Source of the DNA: JBHGBM01 sp041946965
GTDB lineage: Bacteria; Acidobacteriota; Terriglobia; Bryobacterales; Bryobacteraceae
Direction of reading: 5' to 3'
DNA length: 47,395 nt
NCBI GenBank assembly: GCA_041946965.1
Contig: JBHGBM010000082.1
Span: 1-47,395, forward strand
The stretch's first letter is position 1. Each line of letters begins with the position of its first letter. Of the stretch, positions 42,901 to 47,395 are shown in pieces. Both the position numbers and the translations under genes were made by a program. The notes beneath the pieces are model-generated. The model worked only from the letters and a program-made list of their open reading frames with translations. It ran no database searches and was not told where the DNA came from.

Positions 42901-43542
42901 GCCGCCGGCGTCATGACCTGGATTCTTTCCTGGACGTTCGCGAAGTCGTACGAGGAGAACCACCGCCTGAGCGAATCCTGGAACACCACCGAGCCGCTGT
43001 ACCACGAAATCGACTACCAGGACAAGACTCACAGCTTCAGCGTGAGCGGCGTGTGGGACCTGCCGTTCGGCAAGGGGCGGCGTTTCGGCACCGATGCCAG
43101 GGGCTTCGCCAACTACGTGATCGGCGGATGGAAGGCCGACTGGATCTTCACCTATGTTTCCGGTTACCCGCTCGGCTGGCCGAACCTGGTCAACTATTGC
43201 GGCACCTGGTTCGCCAAGAACCAGAACGAGAACTCCTGGTTCAACAACGACAAGAGCTGTTACTCGCAACAGCCATCGAATACGCTGCGGTATCTGCCGG
43301 ACCGTTTCCCCGGGACTATACGGGAGCACCAGGCGCCGCAGTTGAACGCGGCGGTCTCGAAGGACTTCAGAATCGGGGAGCGGTACAGGCTGAACCTCAA
43401 GGGCGAGGGCTTCAACGTCATGAACACGCCCATTCGCACGAACCCGAATACGGACTTCAACAGTCTGGATTTCGGAAAGCTCGGGTTCAGCCAGCGCAAT
43501 TTCCCGCGATTCTTCCAACTCGCGGCGAAGTTCCATTTTTAG
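39976..43542 (+). CDS. TonB-dependent outer-membrane receptor, Oar-like (2)
   Basis: A 1188-residue protein. After a signal segment (VLLLCAVLITAQD) comes the carboxypeptidase-regulatory domain (LSGLVTDPSGAAVPSATVKATN, GVYTIPYLNPGTYNVEV). The plug shows YPLNGRQTYMLMSLTPGVIF, YKINGARSGGNLFLLNGAP and VQEFKVMTNTYDASFGDFRGG. The barrel (about 250-1188) contains FGGVVGGPVRKDKDFMFFSFEG and ends AAKFHF. GGGGAG precedes the ATG by 6 nt and an extended -10 promoter lies upstream. It is followed by receptor 3 after 144 nt on the same strand. Similarity between the three is confined mainly to family motifs, so they are old paralogs. Confidence 0.93.
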   Translation: MQILLRGTKVLLLCAVLITAQDFRATLSGLVTDPSGAAVPSATVKATNTATNESREVKSTNLGVYTIPYLNPGTYNVEVTAAGFRLLKREGIILQVAQKMNLPIQLEVGDIANTITVDARQEVIETSDASRGLVFDPVKVAEYPLNGRQTYMLMSLTPGVIFVQETFGASGFSGTRGWDVNNSYKINGARSGGNLFLLNGAPISSDDGSWRLAPNVEAVQEFKVMTNTYDASFGDFRGGAVNTTIKSGSNNWRGNVFEFLRNRVFDANSFQSNRTGQPRLFHNQHQFGGVVGGPVRKDKDFMFFSFEGWQELVPFPINVTTPPMALRDGQHFSDYDMRVFDPLTTHACGGASEPCSGSRGSPYWRDPFPGNVIPKSRISPVGSKILNYYPAETVPGTLVSNYVSTNTGRYYYNQPMGRWDHVFGDNDKLYAMYSFQDGYEYRANFPKPAASPGNVDNKRTFTNVILNYTKVLSAQTIFDVRGSYYRFVQKTPGYNDEALKLSASKDFGMTKMPHPPTSPGDTVPGFTVGGYGRIFGNGSPLGTWRPETTFNFAPSVNMTRRSHNLRVGFDYKYRIIADGATGNSQGDFSFESSLTRQASGRNLTNTDQFNGIATVLLGIPTSGSIAYNDTFYRTRPSYGVYLQDDWRLTPKLTVNLGLRYDISLAYLERFNRRTSTFDPSAVHPLNDQIMARWRAEKTAWDANPANKWKYPDPPQAFTGTWLFAGVKGQPRRAVDTDFTNLAPRVGIAWRLGQKTVIRTGAGVFYENLNRNQDTVGFSQSTSFTGSLDGGKTPSACANNRCASGPPNGPYSLVDPFPQGYAIPGGASLGNMAGIGNSVSFVPRRYKIPRTYQYSFGVQRELPYGILADLSFSGNKQVFGAYSFDMNWPEGAAGVALQNQAIVDATFYSTPMNNPFYGILPQTSGRGASPTITRRSLMQNFPMWGGMTNEGIQGARFRSDAAQLKIEKRAFGDPNSAAGVMTWILSWTFAKSYEENHRLSESWNTTEPLYHEIDYQDKTHSFSVSGVWDLPFGKGRRFGTDARGFANYVIGGWKADWIFTYVSGYPLGWPNLVNYCGTWFAKNQNENSWFNNDKSCYSQQPSNTLRYLPDRFPGTIREHQAPQLNAAVSKDFRIGERYRLNLKGEGFNVMNTPIRTNPNTDFNSLDFGKLGFSQRNFPRFFQLAAKFHF

Positions 43543-43634
43543 CCCGAAGTTCCACCGTGGCTGGAACACAGGAAACGCGCCGCGTTATCTATGGCGGAGG
43601 GGTGGAGCTTCGGTTTAGTAAAGCAGTGGCAGTA

Positions 43635-43663
43635 TTGATCCTCCGGACGCAGTAAGGTAAATT
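43635..43663 (+). promoter_or_regulatory. Possible promoter of TonB-dependent receptor 3
   Basis: TTGATC (43635-43640) and TAAATT (43658-43663) are 17 nt apart and match 4 of 6 consensus bases each. They lie in the 144-nt gap between two receptor genes. The match is modest, so readthrough from receptor 2 remains possible. Confidence 0.35.
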
Positions 43664-43686
43664 GGCCGTCTCAAGAGGGGGGCTTC

Positions 43687-46600
43687 ATGCGCTGTGTACG
43701 CTATCTCGCGGCGTCGCTGGTGTTCTGCGCGGCGGTGCTGTTCGGCCAGTCCGGAACCGGAGTCATTCAAGGCACGGTGCGCGATCCGGGCGGGGCAGTG
43801 ATCCCGGCCGCGAAAGTGAAAGCCACGCACGTGGCGACCGCCGCCGTCCGCGAATCGCAGAGCAACGCCGCCGGCTTCTTCGTCTTCCCGTCGCTTCCCA
43901 TCGGAGCCTACAAGCTCACGGTGGAAGCGGCGGGAATGCAGACCTGGGAAGGCGAGTTGACCCTTCAAGTGGGGCAAACCGCCGCACTCGCGCCGGCGCT
44001 GGCGCTGGCGTCCATCAACACAGCCATCACTGTGGCCGGCGACGTTACGCCGCTGACGGTCACGGACAGCCCGACGCTCGGGCAGATCGTGGAGCGCAGC
44101 CGGATCGAGCAGCTTCCTCTGAATGGACGGTTCGTGAACAGCCTGGTCGGCGTGACCACGCCGGGCGTGGAAGGCAGCCGGCCGTTCGGACTCCGCGAAT
44201 CGGCGATGGAGTTCGTGCAGGACGGCGCGGCGCTCGTGAACCGCGACACGGGCACGCTCCAGACGCGTCCTCCGGGGCTGGATACGGTGCAGGAGTTCAA
44301 GGTGGAGACCAACAACTCCTCGGCCAAGGTGAACCGGCCGGCCACGGTCATCCTCAGCACCAAGACGGGAACCAATGACGTGCACGGTTCCCTGTTTGAG
44401 ACCGCGCGCAACAACGGCATTGGGGTGGCGCGCCGCCGGCAGGACTTTTACGCAAAGCCGCCGCACCTGGTGCGCAACGAGTTCGGCGTGTCCCTCGGCG
44501 GCCCGATTTACGTTCCGAAACTTTATGACGGGCGCAACCGGAGTTTTTTCTTCGCGGCGTGGGAGGGATACCGCAACCACTCCTCGAATACCACCAGCCT
44601 CTCGATGCCAACCATGGAGATGCGGCAGGGCGACTTTTCCGGGCTGATCGACAGCGTGGGGCGGCGGTACACGATCTACGATCCGTTCACCACGACGGAG
44701 AAGTGGAGCCGCACGCCTTTCCCGGGCAACCGGATTCCGGTCTCGCGGGTCAGCCCCATGGCGAAGTACCTGTACAGTGTGACGCCCACGCCGACGCATC
44801 CGGAGCGCAATCCGCTGGTGACGGACAATTTCTACGCGCCCGGACCGGAGATCCGCGACGACAACACCCTGACCATTCGCCTGGACCACCGGCTCTCCGA
44901 GCGCGACCAGTTCTTCCTGCGCGTGACGCACGGCGACAACATGCGCGAGTACATGGGCAACGATCCGACGTTCCCGACGCTGGATAAATCCACCGGCGTG
45001 ACCAACCGTTCCACTCGCAACATGAGCGGCGTGCTCTCCTGGACCCACATCATTTCGCCGGTGTTCTTCAGCGAGACCATCGCCAACTGGTCGTACGAGA
45101 ACCTGGATTTCTACGCGGGCGATTTCTTCCACAACTGGGGCGCGAGGCTGGGCCTGCCGAACCCGTTCGGCGAAGACGGGTTTCCGTACATCCAGAGCAC
45201 CGGGTTCGACATGGAATACACGCAGCCGGACAACCGGCGCAACAACCGCACGTGGATCGCCGGACTGGATCAGAACTTCACCAAGGTGGCGGGCAGGCAC
45301 GAGCTTCAGTTCGGCGCGCGGTTCCGCAACGAGCGGGGCTACGTGCTGCCGGACCGCGGCGGTTCATCCGGAAGGCACTCATTCAACAGTTGCGCGACGT
45401 GCCTGTACGATCCCTCCTCCGGCGCGACTTATAGTGCGGTGCCGCGCACCGGCCACGACTCGGCGAACTTTTTCCTGGGTGTGGCGGCCAGCTATACGGC
45501 GATCTATGCGCAGAAGACTTATCACTTCCGCGACCGCGAATACGCCTTCTACCTACAGGACAACTGGAAGCTCACGCAAAAGCTGACGCTTAACCTGGGG
45601 CTGCGGTACGAGTTCCATCCGCCGCTAGGGGAGCGGGACAATCTCTTCACCGGTTTCGATATGGACCGGCACGCGATCATCAACGGGCTTCCCGTCGATG
45701 AGTTGATCAAGCGGGGACGCACCACTCCCGAAATCGTCAACACGTTCACGCGCATCGGGACGAAGTTCATTTCGGCGAAGGAAGCGGGACTCCCGCCAAC
45801 GCTGCAATACAGCGATCCGTACGGGTTCGGGCCGCGGGCGGGGCTGGCCTATCGGCTGGGGACGGGCAGGCGCTCGCTGGTGGTGCGCTCCGGTTACGCG
45901 CTGTACGTGTATCCGCCGCCGCTGCGCAACTTCGATTCGCCGATCCGTTCGAACCCGCCGTTTCAGGCGACCTTTACGAGGTCGTTCACCAGCGCCGCGC
46001 AGAGCCCGGACGGGCTGCCGAATTACGCGATGCGGTCGGCGCCCACCATTATCGCGGGAGTCAACAGCGCGGACGCGATTGACCCGAAGGCGCCGGGCGG
46101 CGTTTCGCGCGGCGGCTTCACGACGAACTTCTTCGATCCGGACCAGCCGCTCACGCGCGTGCACGAATGGAATTTCACGCTGGAACGCGAGCTGCCCGGC
46201 AACACAGTGGTGCGCGCGTCTTACATCGGCGTGCACGGATTCAACCTGGAGCAGTTCCGGCACTTCAACCAGCAGCCGAACAATTACATCTGGTTCGTCA
46301 CCACGGGTCTCGCGACGCCCACGGGCGAGTACTCCGGAGTCGCGCGGCGCAGCTATGACAAGACCACGTACGGGGACATACGGCGCTATCAGAAGACCGG
46401 CTGGTCGAACCACAACGGGATCACGCTGGAAGCGCAGCGCCGGTATGCGAAGGGCCTGGCCTTCCAATTCTTCTATGTGCTGGGCAACAATTTCCGCGTG
46501 GCGGGCGACGGGTGGCGCGACGATCTTATCCCGGAAGCGAGCACTTTCCTGCCCGGAGCGGTGCCGGCGGACATCGGGGAGTTGAACCGGTTCTTGAATT

Positions 46601-47340
46601 ACCGGCGCGACACCGATATTCCGCATCATCGCTTGCGGTGGAACTGGCTCATCGATTTGCCCGTGGGGCGGGGGAAGCGCTTCGCCGGGAACGCCTCGGG
46701 CATCGTGGAGAAGCTGATCGGCGGCTGGCAACTGGCGGGCTTCGGCACCTACCGTTCGCGCTACTGGTCGCTGCCCACCAGTAACTGGGGCCAGTTGGGA
46801 GATATCCAGGTTTACGGGAAGAAATATCCCGTGCAGGATTGCCGCTCCGGCACGTGCATTCCCGGGTATCTTTACTGGAACGGGTACATCCCGGCGAATC
46901 GCATCAACAGCTACGATCCGAAGACCGGCAAGCCGAACGGGATTATGGGCGTGCCCGATATCTATAGGCCGTCGAACCAGCCCGTGATCCCGATACCCAA
47001 AGACGGCGGAAGTTCCGCGGATCCGTTGTCTCCTTATTACGATTCCCAAACGGTGTTTGTGCCCATGAAGAACGGCAGCCTCCAGCGCACCTCGATCGAC
47101 ACGGGTTTGCACCCGTGGCGCAACCAGTACGTGGCCGGTCCATGGCAGTTCGGGATGGACGCTTCGGTTTTCAAGACGGTGCGCGTGGGGGAGCGTGTCG
47201 CGGTGCGCTTCAACGCGGATTTCTTTCAGGTGCTGAATCACCCCGGGACCGGCATGCCGGGCGGCAACGGCGTACTGAGCATGCAGAATTCATCGAATTC
47301 GCCGCGCGAACTGCAATTGACCTTGCGCGTCACGTTCTAG
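43687..47340 (+). CDS. TonB-dependent outer-membrane receptor, Oar-like (3)
   Basis: A 1217-residue protein with signal peptide (AASLVFCAAVLFGQ) and a carboxypeptidase-regulatory domain (GVIQGTVRDPGGAVIPAAKVKATH, GFFVFPSLPIGAYKLTV). The plug includes IEQLPLNGRFVNSLVGVTTPGV and VQEFKVETNNSSAKVNRPATV, and EFGVSLGGPIYVPKLYDGRNRSFFFAAWEG marks the barrel start. The barrel ends LTLRVTF. GAGGGGGG lies 5 nt before the ATG. The gene is complete; the window ends 55 nt after its stop with nothing recognisable. Its ligand is unknown. Confidence 0.93.
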   Translation: MRCVRYLAASLVFCAAVLFGQSGTGVIQGTVRDPGGAVIPAAKVKATHVATAAVRESQSNAAGFFVFPSLPIGAYKLTVEAAGMQTWEGELTLQVGQTAALAPALALASINTAITVAGDVTPLTVTDSPTLGQIVERSRIEQLPLNGRFVNSLVGVTTPGVEGSRPFGLRESAMEFVQDGAALVNRDTGTLQTRPPGLDTVQEFKVETNNSSAKVNRPATVILSTKTGTNDVHGSLFETARNNGIGVARRRQDFYAKPPHLVRNEFGVSLGGPIYVPKLYDGRNRSFFFAAWEGYRNHSSNTTSLSMPTMEMRQGDFSGLIDSVGRRYTIYDPFTTTEKWSRTPFPGNRIPVSRVSPMAKYLYSVTPTPTHPERNPLVTDNFYAPGPEIRDDNTLTIRLDHRLSERDQFFLRVTHGDNMREYMGNDPTFPTLDKSTGVTNRSTRNMSGVLSWTHIISPVFFSETIANWSYENLDFYAGDFFHNWGARLGLPNPFGEDGFPYIQSTGFDMEYTQPDNRRNNRTWIAGLDQNFTKVAGRHELQFGARFRNERGYVLPDRGGSSGRHSFNSCATCLYDPSSGATYSAVPRTGHDSANFFLGVAASYTAIYAQKTYHFRDREYAFYLQDNWKLTQKLTLNLGLRYEFHPPLGERDNLFTGFDMDRHAIINGLPVDELIKRGRTTPEIVNTFTRIGTKFISAKEAGLPPTLQYSDPYGFGPRAGLAYRLGTGRRSLVVRSGYALYVYPPPLRNFDSPIRSNPPFQATFTRSFTSAAQSPDGLPNYAMRSAPTIIAGVNSADAIDPKAPGGVSRGGFTTNFFDPDQPLTRVHEWNFTLERELPGNTVVRASYIGVHGFNLEQFRHFNQQPNNYIWFVTTGLATPTGEYSGVARRSYDKTTYGDIRRYQKTGWSNHNGITLEAQRRYAKGLAFQFFYVLGNNFRVAGDGWRDDLIPEASTFLPGAVPADIGELNRFLNYRRDTDIPHHRLRWNWLIDLPVGRGKRFAGNASGIVEKLIGGWQLAGFGTYRSRYWSLPTSNWGQLGDIQVYGKKYPVQDCRSGTCIPGYLYWNGYIPANRINSYDPKTGKPNGIMGVPDIYRPSNQPVIPIPKDGGSSADPLSPYYDSQTVFVPMKNGSLQRTSIDTGLHPWRNQYVAGPWQFGMDASVFKTVRVGERVAVRFNADFFQVLNHPGTGMPGGNGVLSMQNSSNSPRELQLTLRVTF

Positions 47341-47395
47341 CGAGGTCTTCGACCTCAAACCGACGAGGGTAGTGCGGCGGGGATAGAATCTCGGT

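Noticed and set aside
41056..43569. 837-codon minus-strand open frame
   Set aside because: It is antisense to receptor 2, and its translation is Val/Arg/Glu/His-rich without known motifs.
1..47395. CRISPR array, rRNA or prophage
   Set aside because: No regularly spaced short repeats, no rRNA-like stretch and no phage structural or integrase genes apart from the IS were seen.

Overview
The window is GC-rich bacterial chromosome and most resembles an Acidobacteriota genome, probably Solibacter/Bryobacter-like. The reasons are three very large Oar-type TonB-dependent receptors with a carboxypeptidase-regulatory N-domain, Tat-exported sugar-isomerase-like TIM barrels, an MlrC-type M81 peptidase, a secreted peroxiredoxin with an apparent selenocysteine, and many lone two-gene units. 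The taxonomy is inferred from gene content; no rRNA or tRNA gene was found.

Layout. (1) 1-1.5 kb: 3' part of an IS3-family element (orfA cut by the window edge, complete orfB, an A8 slip site between them). (2) 1.6-7.4 kb, minus strand: a co-directional cluster of a sigma-54 activator (NtrC-like), a coiled-coil protein, a membrane OmpA-domain protein, a Ras-like small GTPase and a hybrid histidine kinase. The last four genes are separated by 4 nt or less. (3) 7.4-9.2 kb: a mostly gene-poor stretch with a near-consensus sigma-54 promoter driving a PilZ gene, then a decayed, inverted IS relative. (4) 9.4-16.3 kb: gltD and gltB (glutamate synthase) with a divergent LysR regulator, a GltC-like arrangement. 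(5) 16.3-22.1 kb: parvulin foldase, clpS, an internally deleted cyclase-like gene, purA, a signal-peptide-bearing methyltransferase, a secreted protein of unknown function and a sulfite-oxidase-like molybdoenzyme. (6) 22.1-23.9 kb: a peroxiredoxin with in-frame UGA at the peroxidatic position plus a SECIS-like hairpin, then a DAHP synthase gene preceded by an aromatic-residue leader peptide and an attenuator. (7) 23.9-36.4 kb: sixA, a second internally deleted gene (DUF4832-like), tonB-like, a Tat protein with mlrC, a PfpI protein, a class-A beta-lactamase-like hydrolase, an MFS carrier, Rnk/GreA-like, two Tat TIM barrels with sppA, and an M23 peptidase. (8) 36.5-47.3 kb: three giant TonB-dependent receptors.

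How the parts may work together. The best candidate for an undescribed system is the 1.6-5.9 kb operon. A Ras-like GTPase is translationally coupled to a membrane protein whose predicted cytoplasmic half contains what looks like a longin/roadblock-type segment and whose periplasmic half can bind peptidoglycan. A coiled-coil protein precedes them and a soluble hybrid histidine kinase follows. It looks like a wall-anchored GTPase signalling or polarity module; this is inference. Two RNA-level devices stand out by direct reading: the SECIS-like hairpin of the peroxiredoxin and the Phe/Trp/Tyr-sensing attenuator of the DAHP synthase gene.
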